Source of the DNA: Myrica gale
Lineage: Eukaryota; Streptophyta; Magnoliopsida; Fagales; Myricaceae
Direction of reading: 5' to 3'
Assembly (NCBI GenBank): GCA_963930655.1
Contig: OZ005617.1
Span: 15,466,068 to 15,530,067, forward strand
Length of the DNA stretch: 64,000 nucleotides
Of this stretch, positions 36,597-47,497 are shown in pieces. The notes beneath the pieces are model-generated. The model was not told the origin of the DNA, ran no database searches, and saw only the letters and a program-made list of their open reading frames with translations. Both the position numbers and the translations under genes were made by a program. The number at the start of each line of letters is the position of its first letter. Position 1 is the stretch's first letter.

Positions 36597-37959
36597 TGGG
36601 GCGGCTCTAGCTAAAGGCAGGTTAGACGGTTGCCTAAGATCTTCAATTAAAAATTTTCTTTAATTGGTATATTTAAAAAATATTTAATGATAAAGCCTAA
36701 AAAATTTAAGGTTAAAGCTCTTTGTATAGAATTTTAGTTAATTAATTTTTATTCGAGGCCTATTAAATTTTCTTGATAAAATGAATCATTAATTATTCAC
36801 ATGTCTATAAAGTTTCTTTTATTAGAGAATCATCAACCTTATAAAGTCTAGTTAATTAATTTTTATTCTATAAATAGGCCTATTAAATATCATTGATAAA
36901 ATGAATTATTAACTCTTCACCCGTCTACAAGGTTTCCTTTATAAGAGCGCCATCAATCCTATAAAGTCTAGTTAATTAATTTTTTATTCAATAAAGAGGC
37001 CTATTAAATCTAGTTAATTGCAAATTGATTCAAACCAAATTTCATAAAATCAAGATCCTGTAAAATCTCCTTAAGATTAGTTGGCAATTGATTCGAGAAA
37101 TCCTATAAAATCTCACACCTAATTCATTAATTTTTTTTTTTACCTTACTTGACAAGCAAAAATAATTCCTAGCTGTTTATATCATCTAATCTATTTAATA
37201 TTTTACAGTTGTATGCATTAATTAACAACTAAAAATTTAATTTATCTTTAAAATGACTTAATCTATAAATCATTTAACAATTAAGTGAGACAATATTTTC
37301 ATTGGTTGTTAAGTACAAAAATTACTTAAAACTTTTTAACAGCACTCGTCATCAAAGTCCGAGTGTTATTATTCTAAACTTTTTATTTTATGTTTTATTT
37401 GTTGTAGTTATCATTATGTTTTGGTTTTTTATTTAATTTGAAAAAGTTGAAATCTTTGGATAAGGATGAATTAGAAAAAAATAGTATTGTACTTAAAAAT
37501 GTTTTAAAATAGGAACATCATATTGATATTGATGGTTTAGAAATTTTTTTTCAGAATTGAAAGTGTTAAAAGAGATTTAAACAATACATACTTATACTCC
37601 AATTGAAACATGAAACCATATAAAAAGATTATACTCTTTTCCAAATCTAAGTATTGCTTATAGAATATTATTGACAATACATGTTGCTTCTGCCAAAGAA
37701 GTTTTTCAAAACTAAAACTAATAAAATCCTACTTCAGATCGTCTATGACGTAAGAAATATTAAATATATTAGTGATGTTATCAATTGAAAATGATATATT
37801 AACAAATTTAGAATATAAAACTTGGATAATTAATTTTGCATCTCAAAAAGTTAAAAAAATATATTTTAACTAAATTTTTTACAATAATTTATTTTATAAA
37901 TTATTATAAAAGGCTTGATATTTTGCCAAAAGCCCCAATTACCTTAGAGCCGCCTTGAA
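36597..37959 (+). pseudogene. decayed hAT transposon with dimerisation-domain remnant
   Basis: The ends share GGCGGCTCTA (left TGGGGCGGCTCTAGC; right, reverse-complemented, GGCGGCTCTAAGG), like plant hAT elements of the Tip100 type. At about 37655-37740 the plus strand reads RILLTIHVASAKEVFQN with stops after it. This is close to the RILLTIPVTVASAERSFSKL motif of hAT C-terminal domains. Frames are broken throughout and the body is very AT-rich, so the copy is dead. Confidence 0.65.
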
Positions 37960-38458
37960 GCTCACATACATGGTTACGCGTAGTTGTCAGCCTTCTTCCC
38001 AAATTTGGTTAACCCCCAAGTCTCATTCTTACACCCACGCACGCATACTACATAGTGACATTCATGTCGAAGAGGCACTTTGCATTTCGGTCAAATTCTA
38101 CGGCGAAAGGACATGCATGCAAGCGTAAGACGGCGCACTCCATCTAATGAAAGCTAGCAGGAGAAGGCGGCCCATCTTAGCACGCCCCTCATCCACCATG
38201 TTTGGATAGTCATACAACAATCAGGTTATAAGCAGATTGGGTCTTCGCCCACATATTTAACAGTGATGATGCCGGAATGTCTGACCTAGCAGATGAACGA
38301 TGGTCTCCTTCCCAGTATTTAGAGGCTAGAGTCACCTTGATGGTGAGACTCCGATGCCTAATTAGTAAGTGTTTGGAGAGTTTTGTGGACATGATAATGA
38401 TTAGTCGAGAAAGGAATGTGTACCAGTTCCTTTTATAGGGGTGGGAATAAGTCGAGAT

Positions 38459-39804
38459 TAGGGCTGCACAACCCCGGTGTACCGGGTAGGTCGGTTTTGA
38501 AAAAATTGCCACCTACACCTATACCGTTAAGGGCAAAAACCGGCCCTTAGCGGTGCCGGTTTAGCGGTGCCGGTTTCCGGTTATCCTACATTAATATTGA
38601 GCTATTTTTTTAGCATTTTACGCACTTGGCCCAATGTATTTTTTCTTTTTTCTTTTTTCTTTTTTCTTTTGGTCCATTAATCACATATCAATCAAATTTA
38701 AACTAATGAAATTCAAATTCCAAAATCAATAAAATTAAAGATCATCTTAAAAGATAAGATGAGAATTTAAATTCTAAAGTAATAGAGACGTCACTGTGAG
38801 TAGAAACTATTATCTTTTGAAAAATCCAATTTAGACCCTAACAACACTTAGAGGGGAGAATATGTGTTTTCCCTCTAATTAACAAATCAATAACAATTTT
38901 AAAACATGTTCAAAATCTTATAGGGTTTCCCTTGGTTTCACAAGGAAAATCCAAAACTTCAACAATTTTTTAAGGCGCTCGAGCGTGGGTCAAACGCTCG
39001 TCGAGCGCTTATGTTTTCTGTCTGAAATTTGCATTGAGCGCTCGAGCGCTTGTCTAACGCTAGTCAAACGTGATGACTCTGTCTGAATTTCTTCAAAGGG
39101 CGCTCGAGCGCTTTTCGAACGCTGGTCAAACGTGATGACTCTGTCTGAATTTTTAAACTAAAATGTATTAGAAATTTGAACTAAAATGTAATTGAGTGAC
39201 TGATTTTGCAAGCATGATGTAAATTTAATAGTGATTTGACAATTTTATAAATTATAAATTTAGACAATTAATTAAAATTTCATAAAAACTCGACCTCTTG
39301 ACTTATATTATGCGATGTACTTACCAAAGTTTGGCATTAAACTCTTTAATTATGATTCCAATGCCTTCATATATACCCTTCTAAATACAATAAATTTGTA
39401 ATTTTTTCTACCAAAATTCTAAATAATTAGTTCATTCACCTAGCAAGCTTCTTGGTAACTTGAATGTAAGTATTTGATTAGACAAAACCAACAACAAATC
39501 TCAAATATTTAGGTGAAACTAAACTATTGAGTAGACCTTGTCATGCTTCTAGAATACTACGTCTTGGGGTAAAACTAAAGTTTAAATTATTGAGTAGAAA
39601 CTAAACTAAAAAAACTAAAAAACTTAAATAATAATAAAAAAATTCCGGTTAAACCGGGAACCGCCGGTTTTTTCAAAAAGCTAAACCTACACTGGCACCG
39701 TTAAGGGCAAAAACCGAGAATCCGGTGCCGATATCAGTGCCGGTGTCGGTGCCACCGAAATTTCTCGGTGGCATTGTGCAACCCTATTTTTTTTTTCAAC
39801 CCTA
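38459..39804. mobile_element. hAT-like element (CCGGTGCC family)
   Basis: The left end TAGGGCTGCACAACCCCGG and the right-end motif TGTGCAACCCTA are inverted. The family motif CGTTAAGGGCAAAAACCGGC occurs near both ends and matches the element at 4209-5594. If the right end is taken at the second CAACCCTA, the flanks are GTCGAGAT (38451-38458) and TTCGAGAC (39805-39812), a 6-of-8 match that suggests an old duplication. Internally there is a local series of GCGCTCGAGCGC-like motifs at about 38975-39125. Confidence 0.75.
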
Positions 39805-40173
39805 TTCGAGACAGATGTTTGATCTCCCTTTCCTTTCAGAATTGTGAGATTGTTAATTTTTTAAATAATGTGAACGATTATTTCTTAGTTGGCGGATACT
39901 TTCTCTATTTATGGTATCTGGTCAATTCTCCTTTGACTGAGCTTTAAGTAGATCACTCTGATTGGAGTACGAGGGCGAATCATCTTCCTTTCAATAGGAG
40001 ACTCTTTTCATGCTTGGCGCAACTCTGCCTATGACAGGGCCACTTTAAAGGGCGGCCTATCTTGAATATCCTTTCCTTCTAGAGTTGGGAGTCTTTAGAA
40101 ATAGGCCCTTTGACTATGGACTTTCGTTGCACTTTGATCTGACCTTTGGTCCGGAGCGCCCCGGGCCTTGTTA

Positions 40174-40509
40174 TTGGGCTGCAAATCAGATTTCTTGTCC
40201 TACTAAAATAGAGGATCGGACCAGACCTTTTATACCGGACCGTATTTTGTTAGACCGGTTTCAATTTTTTTTTCATTTTTTTAAAATTTTTTTTAAAAAA
40301 ATTAGGTTAATTTTGAAGGAAAAATAGCATATAAAAATGTAGAGTTTTAGTTTAAATTAAAATTAAACTTTTTAAGTTTGTAATTTGTATTAAAATATAT
40401 TTTTTTAAAAAAAAATATTTATATTAATAAATGCGGTCCAATCCGATCCGGACCGCATTTAAAAAAATTGAGTCTGACCGCAAATCCGATCCGATTTTGT
40501 TCAGCCCTA
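40174..40509. mobile_element. hAT-type MITE (CCGGACC family), 7/8 TSD
   Basis: The ends are TTGGGCTGCAAATCAGA and, reverse-complemented, TAGGGCTGAACAAAATCGG. Flanks CCTTGTTA (40166-40173) and CCTTGTTG (40510-40517) differ by one base. Subterminal GGACCG and CGGTCC motifs are repeated. The AT-rich core AAAAATGTAGAGTTTTAGTT is shared with the copy at 50317-50613. Confidence 0.8.
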
Positions 40510-40716
40510 CCTTGTTGGGTCATTTTCCTCATATGGCCCAAAGATTATATACCTATCAAACAGTATACCTATACTAGCGTGCTTATCTAAGTTTGCCCCA
40601 ATACCCACCACAATTTTTGGTGCTTGACCTAGGTCTAAGTTCTTAACGCCATTCGTTTTGCAATGCGATGTTAATGGAGATATTTAAGATTTAGCAATAA
40701 TATTTTAAAGAAATTT

Positions 40717-40976
40717 TTCATTTTATACTTTCTAACAATTTACACCACAAATTATCAAACTTGACACATTGTACCTTAAACTACCAATATGTTTACACTA
40801 CGCAATCTTGGTCAAGATCACACCATTAAAGTCAATTAAAAAGATTTGACTCGCAGCACAATTTTAATGGTCAAACTTATAACATTTGGTGCAAAGGGTA
40901 GGCATATTGATAGTTTATGATACAAAAAAGTAATTTTGGTACTTTAGAATGAAAAATACAAAATGAGGAATACTTA
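40717..40976. mobile_element. possible small MITE
   Basis: TTTCATTTTATACTTTCTAA at the left pairs imperfectly with the reverse complement of CTTTAGAATGAAAAATACAA at the right, and the interior repeats show dyad symmetry. No TSD was resolved. Confidence 0.35.
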
Positions 40977-41395
40977 AAAGTCTCAAGCAGTGCTGAACAA
41001 AGAGAGTCATCGGTCCGGAAAAGAAAAGGCATAGACTGCATATACATATATTACATTAGTTGTTGCTTGATGTATCTTACTGATGCAGCAAGGGAGAGTC
41101 AGCTTTTAAGATGCAAATATGTGTCTCTGTGGCTGCTCTTCTTATTCCATCACCAATTGCTTCTAACAGGAGGATGCCCCCCCGCTCGTGACTAACCAGT
41201 AGTTTCGGTTGTTGGATCCCATGCAAGTTAAGGTTGTGGTTATGTTGACTGCAAGAGGAATGGAAGCGTGCTTGCTATATTTTTAAACATGGAGACGAAT
41301 TATATATATTCCAAATATTTTGATCGCCACAACTTCACTAGTCTAACGACTTGTTACTTTGAAACTTTGATATTTGGTTCTCAACGTAGTTAGCT

Positions 41396-41858
41396 GATGG
41401 GTCATAAAATATCAAGGCCAATCAAACCTTACCACCCTTGGTCTGACTCATTGCTGACGTCCTCGTCTGGCAATACGACCTCCCGTTAGGAGTCCTAGAG
41501 ACTTTAGACTCCTAACCGAGCACCAACATGGTCAAAGACAATAAGGATTCTATATGTTCGGAAGACCTCTTTCTCTCCTAATAGAACTTCATGACTTAGT
41601 TATTGGAAGAGTTAGACTTTCAATAGAGGTATGGCTCTTAAACCCATATAAAATCAAGGTATTACACTTCATGAGACTCATGCTTATTTTCATTCTCTAA
41701 GCACTCAACATCTTCTTCAGATCTAACTTGGTCGTTGGAGACTTGATCCAAGGCCACAACCCTTCGGTGATTTTTGCAGGATTGATCGACTCATGTTTCG
41801 TGGTGATTATTGACATCATCATTGGAATCATAAAACTCAATACTCAGATATGAAGAGG
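41396..41858 (+). mobile_element. LTR fragment, gypsy-like
   Basis: It begins TGATGGGTCATAAAATATCA. It has a TATA box (CCCATATAAAATCAAGG near 41644) followed by CTCTAAGCACTCAACATC, AACTTGGTCGTTGGAGACTT and CCCTTCGGTG, an order typical of plant gypsy leaders. The right end runs into the inverted repeat of the Mutator-like element. Confidence 0.5.
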
Positions 41859-42603
41859 CTCGAATTCCCTCCTAAGTGGGAATTATCTAATGGGTCGTAA
41901 CAGGCCATTGGATGGATGATAACATATTAATGAATTCATCCGATGGTTTGTATTAAAATGCCCAAAAAATATAAAATTAAAACAAAAAACTATGGATGGG
42001 GCATTAAAACATAACGGTGAGCAAAACTCACCGTTTGACTAATTGTGTCTCCTTCTAGTTCACTCTCGATCTCCCTCTAAAAACGAAGATGGAGATTTCT
42101 TCTCGCCCAATTTTTTATTTTGCTTCTTTTCCAAGCTGCTTCTACCAAAGAGGATGGAGAAAAGATGTCCCCTTTGACGGGTATTGTGCGAAAGAGAGAC
42201 AAAGCGAGTGAGAGAGAGAGAACATCACTCTCAACCTTTCTCTTTCCCACACGCTTCTTGTCTGTTGGATGTGATGGGTCTATTGGAATTTTATTTATCT
42301 CTTATCAATAATTTGTGCAAATTTTTTTTGTTCATTTTGCAAAAAGCATGTTCGACAAAATGCCGATTACTGGGCTGACCGGTTGTAGGCTTATAGTTGT
42401 TTGTGAAAATGTCGCTAAGAAACATCTGCACGATTTGGTAGATCAAAAAGACTAAATATACAAGTAGTGGGGGAAATGCCGCTAAGAAACATATGGAAAG
42501 AGCAGATGTCAAGATCCCAGTTGTAGCTGAAAACACAAAGGGAAATGGTTCTCTTACAAGTGGCTCAGCACTGGATCCAAAGGTTGGTGACTCGACAAGT
42601 AGT

Positions 42604-44400
42604 TCATCTTGCTTTCTTTGTCCACTTTGGAAGTACGTACACCTTTGGTATTTTTCTAACCAATTTATGTTCATTTCTCAAAACTTTTATAATATGACTA
42701 CACATAACCCCAGCAAACTGAAATTTTTTGCAACTGCATACATTAAAATCTCCTGAAGATGTGATTGTATGCTTATTCGCCATAGCACAGTTGTGATTTT
42801 CATTATCAACACAATTATGTACCATATACTCAACAATTCCTTCATCTTCATTTCGAGAGTCAAACTCTACCCAATTAGCCTTCTCATGCTCATCTTGAAA
42901 AATCTTGAAGATTGTCTATGTGTAGATTTCTCTTGCATTTTCTAGAAGCAGATCTGATAATTTCACCCTTGAAATTTTTTGAATCATATTACAATTAGAC
43001 ATTTTCTCAGTGTATCGTAAGTCCTTGAGTACCCTTTGAAAGTGTCTAAAAAACTGTACCAAGTTCATATCTGATTTTAAGTATTCTCTCAAACGTCCAT
43101 TGAAGCTCTTGCTTATTTGTGTACTTCTCTTAACTGCAAAAAGGGAGCTCATTAAGAGTTTCATAAGGGAATTTCTTTGACTTAAAACTTGAACATAAAA
43201 AGAAAATAAGTTCTCTTACCTGCATAAAAAGTGTCTCTCCGTGTCATGGCCCACTTGTACCTTGTTTTAAACAACTCTTTTAACCACGCATTGTCCTGAA
43301 GATTATAAGTTTCTAACAAGTCTTTCCATGCTTCGTTGAAGTCTTCCTCACACTCACCATCATATAAGACTCGATTTAAACTTTTTGAAAAACATTTTCT
43401 CCCGAAATATGTATGAAGGTGGCTCAATGCATTTTGTATAATATGTCATAAACACAGTTTATGACATGTATTGGGCATAACCATTGCAATTTCGTTCGCC
43501 ATAGCAGCATCTCTGTCTGTGAAAATTGACTGTGGCTTTTTACCGTGCATACATTTAAAAAACATATAAAAAAAAGCACCTAAAAGATTATGCATTTCAT
43601 CATATAACAAACATGCCCCAAAAACGACTTGCTCGTAGTGGTGATTGATTCCAATAAAAACTCTCAATGGTCTATCATCCTTATTGGTCCTATAAGTAGT
43701 ATCAAACGACAAAAAGTCTCCAAATATCCAATAATCAACCTTCATACATGGATCAGCTCAAAATATATTTGTAATTTGATCGTGAATATCCAACTAAACC
43801 CTGTAAAAGAATTGTTCGTTTTCTTCATGTTGACTAGCAAAATAATTCAGAAGGCTCCCTGCTTCACCAAACTTCAAATCTCAATTCCGCTTCCCGTTCA
43901 AATAATTTTTCACATCCAGGTGAAGGAATCTCAAATTTTCTCTACCTCCAACTTGATTGGACAAATATTCATGAGCTAGTTTAGGTCGTATGCCCGAGTC
44001 ATCCGCTCTTTCAATCTCGATGGCTTGCAACTCTTTAATATTTCTTTGAGAGGGCAACATGTGCACATATTCATTTGGAACAAGTTCATGGTTGTGTTGT
44101 GGTCTCCAAACATATGTTCGAAACTTTCCATTTGACTTTCTTTAAATGGAAAACTCTGCAAGGAAACCACACCTAGTGTCTCTACGTACTTTTTTTGTCA
44201 CATTCAAGTCGACTTCTTTTCTATATCCTTGTTTACAACAAACAAACCATCTACTGATCATATTACCTTCACCATCTTTTCCTTTCCATTGTTGACGAAT
44301 GCTAAATCCAATCCCTCTTGCATAAGTATTGTACCAATTATATGCATGTTCCTCATAATCGAACTATAATTCCCACACATTCATTTTTTGTCCCATGTTA
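42604..44400 (-). pseudogene. FAR1-type MULE transposase, degraded
   Basis: The minus strand shows the domains in order. First is a FAR1 DNA-binding region (EEHAYNWYNTYARGIGFSIR, with a TAG just upstream), then HELVPNEYVHMLPSQRNIKE. The MULE catalytic domain follows (DYWIFGDFLSFDTTYRTNK, then GACLLYDEM and SIFTDRDAAMANEIA). Next are WLKELFKTRYKWAMTRRDTF and a SWIM zinc finger, CSCKKFQFAGVMCSHIIKVL. Several frameshifts separate these blocks, so no full protein can be made. The family includes both transposases and domesticated FHY3/FAR1 regulators. The flanking TIRs show this one is a transposon copy. Confidence 0.9.
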
Positions 44401-44409
44401 CTCCATACT

Positions 44410-45082
44410 ATTTGATCTGTAAATATACAAAAATATATACACATATTAAAAAAATGACTACTTTGAGGGAAGAAAGATATTAATAGACATGCCCATTATT
44501 ATTGCTTGGATGACACTGGCTGGAGCTTGCACAATGGAGCAAGAAAATATTTCTGAATGGCAGTGCCCTAGCAACCTCTAACACCCTAAACATGCAATTT
44601 GAATTTTGTAAGCTACATCAGGAACTGAACTCAAACTGCAAAATGATAATAAGCTAAAATCCACCGGGAAAGAATTAATTACAAGTTCCTTTGTGCATGC
44701 GAGTCCCACAAGTACCCTTTTGATCATGCAAGTTTTCTTTAAATAATTACTATGCAAAATATATCCCTTTGGTTAATCAAACTCATGTCATTTCCACCAA
44801 CCAAAAGAATGCTCCTCGGTGCATTATGTGCACACCCTTCCATTGACAAGGCTAAGCAACCCAATAAAATCAAAAGTAACTAATTTAAAAGCAACCCAAC
44901 AAACAATTCAGCCCATGGCTTCATGGGTCAAGGACCAAGACAAACAATTCAGCCCTCAGAGTGCTACGGTAAAATATCTTTAAATATATTTTAATATGAA
45001 AAAACTAATGGGAAAAGACAAAAGATATGAATGCACGTGCGGAAAAAAAAAGGATATATTTCAAGGACTGAATCACCAGCGA
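44410..45082. other. untranslated part of the Mutator-like element
   Basis: This lies between the transposase remnant and the right TIR. No frame or known motif is seen. It is probably the transposase leader. Confidence 0.35.
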
Positions 45083-45211
45083 TAAGTCTACAACCGATAG
45101 TCCAGTAATTGGCATTTTGTCGAATACGCTTTTTGCAAAATGCACGAAAAAAATTTGCACAAATTATTGATAAGAGATAAAGAGAGACCCTCAAAATTCT
45201 AAGAGACTCAT

Positions 45212-46446
45212 CAGTGACGGATCCAGGATCAAAATTCATGGGGTCGAATTTTAAAGGCGAAATGATAATAAATTTTTTTTCCATGCAAAAAACTGTCACT
45301 ACAAAAAAGACGGCTATAGGCCAAAAAACGTTGCTATAGGTCATTTTGGCCTATAGCAGCGGTTTTTTTAGCGGCGGTCGCGACTGCCTCTATAGCTCCG
45401 TCGACATAGATCTAACGCGGCAGTTCTGGTGACCGCCGCTATAGGCCCAACCGCCCAACCGTGGTTGCGGTTTTTTTGGCACTAAAGGTCTGTAGCGGCG
45501 GTTGGTGACCGCTGCTAAAGACCTAACATGACTGCCGCTATAGACCTATAGCGGCGGTCAGTTGCCACCTATAGCGGCTTTTTTTTCCTGCATTTCCAAA
45601 TCACCACTAATTTTTTCCTATATTTTCTATACATGCTTTTTTAATCCGTATACAAATTTATTTTAATAATCATAATTAATTGGATGTAAAAATTTAAAAA
45701 CCAAGGATAATAAAACAAAATATACTTCATTATTGATTAATAATATTTTACAACAAACATAAGAATCTTTACAAATTAGGAATGTACTCTAATAAGATGT
45801 AATTACAAGCTTTAAAAAAATATATATTGGACATGTTGTTAAAACATTGCTTTTCTCAATCTCGCTAGGTTTGCGCTTCATATGATCTTTGGTTTCATAC
45901 TCCCCGAAAATGTCTTTCCCATTTTTCCTATGCTGAACGGCTCCTCCAAAACTTCCACCATTTCTTTTATTAATCATTCATCTGGAGTCTGAAACCAGTA
46001 CCTGTATGTGACAGAGAAAAATCTCTTAATACCAAAATCAAATGACAATTAATACCCAAACCAGTACCTGCAATTCCAAATAGTCTAATTTTTGTATCTT
46101 ACAGGGTATATTGATAGGTGAAACAATTATGTTGGGTATTTCAAATTGTCTCTCACCACATCATAGAAAGCTGCATCAGGGGGAAAAGTATTCACCTGTC
46201 TTAAATCAAGGGCAATGAAGACCAACTTAGGTGCCAAAAGATCTACTTTACTGTCCTTGTAAGGCTCAAAAACTGCATAATCAAATATACTTAGATTAGC
46301 CTGGGCGAAGGGGGTCGGGCCCCATAGGCCCAGCCAACATACAAATAATAAAATAAAAATAAAAATAAAAACTAAATGAAAAAACTTTTTTTGGGATGTA
46401 ACGGGGGGCGGCCGCCCAGGACCACACCCCCCTACATCCGCCTCTG
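45212..46446. mobile_element. hAT-like element inserted in the right MULE TIR
   Basis: The ends are CAGTGACGGATCCAGGA and, reverse-complemented, CAGAGGCGGATGTAGGG, of the Tip100-like CAGNGGCGGA type. The 8-bp duplication AGACTCAT is exact at 45204-45211 and 46447-46454, and removing the element restores the continuity of the MULE TIR. The interior contains a CACTA end (45298-45590) and a 48-codon minus-strand open stretch (46127-46273) of unknown origin. Confidence 0.88.
45298..45590. mobile_element. CACTA terminus with subterminal array, nested in the hAT element
   Basis: It starts CACTACAAAAAAGACGG and continues with repeated GGCCTATAGCAGCGG and ACCGCCGCTATAGG units, the same family as the ends of the 14613-18936 element. 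A matching GTAGTG end was not found, so it may be a fragment. Confidence 0.7.
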
Positions 46447-46864
46447 AGACTCATCACATTCAGCAGACAAGAAGCGTGTGGGAAAGAGAAAGGTTGAGAG
46501 TGATGTTCTCTCTCTCTCACTTTGTCTCTCTTTTGCACAATACCCGTCAAAGGGGATATCTTTTCTCTATCCTCTCTGGTCAAAGCAGCTTAGAGAATAA
46601 TCAAAATAAAAAACTGGGCGGGAAGAAATCTTCATCTTTGTTTTCATAGGGATATAGAGAGCGAACGAGAAGGAGACACAATTAGTCAAACAGTGAGTTT
46701 TGCTCACCGTTATGTTCTAACGCCTCATCTAGAGTTTTTTTTTTCATTTTGTATTTTTTAGGCATTTTAATACAAACTATTGGATGTATTCATTAATGTG
46801 TTGTCATCCATCCAATGATCTGTTAGGATCCATTAGATAATTTTCTCTTAGGAGGGAATGCGAG

Positions 46865-47497
46865 TATGATATGCAAGGCCTTAAAAAGGATTTCAAAAAG
46901 GGTCTAGACGATTGGACTTTGACAACTTAGTGCATTTGCAGACTCAGGTGCAACCAGTACAAACAGGCATATGCTGACAAACAGGCATATCAGCATATGC
47001 CTGCAGTGCAGACAAGTCGACACTGATAAGAAAAGCTTAAATAAACTTAATGGAAATCTGATAAGTAGAGAAATGGAAGTCACCTGGGGGCAGAACACAT
47101 ACATGGGAGCATAAGAGTTTTAATTGGGACAACTCTCTGAGAGACAAGTGCAGGCATGAAGACTGCATGTGGAGGATTTGTTTTATTTAGCATTATTTAG
47201 GATAGGGTTGAATTCAGGAGGCCTAGAGTACCTCGAATCATCCTAATAAAGGAGGTTTAGAAATTAGGATCCCTCGAAGTGTGCTACACTTTAAGCAAGG
47301 GCGACCTTGTTAAAAAGTTCTTAATTCACTCTATCGAGAACTTAACAAAATCAATATTCATTTACATTCAGAACAGGCCTGTAATCGGAAAATGAAGTAC
47401 TACCTGGATAGATTACTTAATGAAAGAACATATTATCAACTTTTTACTACAAGTAGCTTTTTAGTTAACAATAAAAAAATAAATGGATCTATTCATC
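46865..47497. other. intergenic, 3' flank of the RING gene
   Basis: No gene is supported. A local direct repeat of CAGGCATATGCTGACAAACA type lies at about 46965-47003. The part nearest 47497 is presumably the 3' UTR of the minus-strand RING-H2 gene. Confidence 0.4.

Larger units (their letters stand above)
38150..40560 (-). mobile_element. gypsy LTR split by two hAT elements
   Basis: On the minus strand, CCTATAAAAGGAACTGG (about 38430-38446) is a TATA box. It is followed by CACTTACTAATTAGGCATCG and GAGTCTCACC, a phrase typical of plant gypsy LTR leaders. U3-like sequence appears to continue beyond the hAT element at 39813-40165 and again after 40518. Outer ends were not fixed, and no internal retrotransposon gene is adjacent. 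Confidence 0.55.
41859..46864 (-). mobile_element. Mutator-like element (FAR1/Jittery-type) with TIRs of about 530 bp
   Basis: Left TIR 41859-42390 starts CTCGAATTCCCTCCTAAG and contains GAATTATCTAATGGG. The right TIR, reverse-complemented from 46864, starts CTCGCATTCCCTCCTAAG and follows the left one through GGTGAGCAAAACTCACCG and AACATCACTCTCAACC. It resumes after an insertion at 45211 and ends near 45083 (TTTTGCAAAAAGC, CGACAAAATGCC). A decayed transposase lies between on the minus strand. A convincing 9-bp duplication was not found. The transposase points inward from the right TIR, which probably held its promoter. Confidence 0.85.

Noticed and set aside
42120-42378. two overlapping plus-strand frames of about 63 codons
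   Set aside because: They lie in the left inverted repeat of the Mutator-like element, and the right repeat carries the same sequence.
45298-46270. a complete second CACTA element
   Set aside because: Only one terminus with its subterminal array is present; no GTAGTG end or matching TSD was found.
46127-46273. 48-codon coding-like stretch (FEPYKDSKVDLLAPKLVF) in the hAT element
   Set aside because: Protein-like, but it ends at a stop before the nearest donor site and I cannot name a family, so it is mentioned only within the element.
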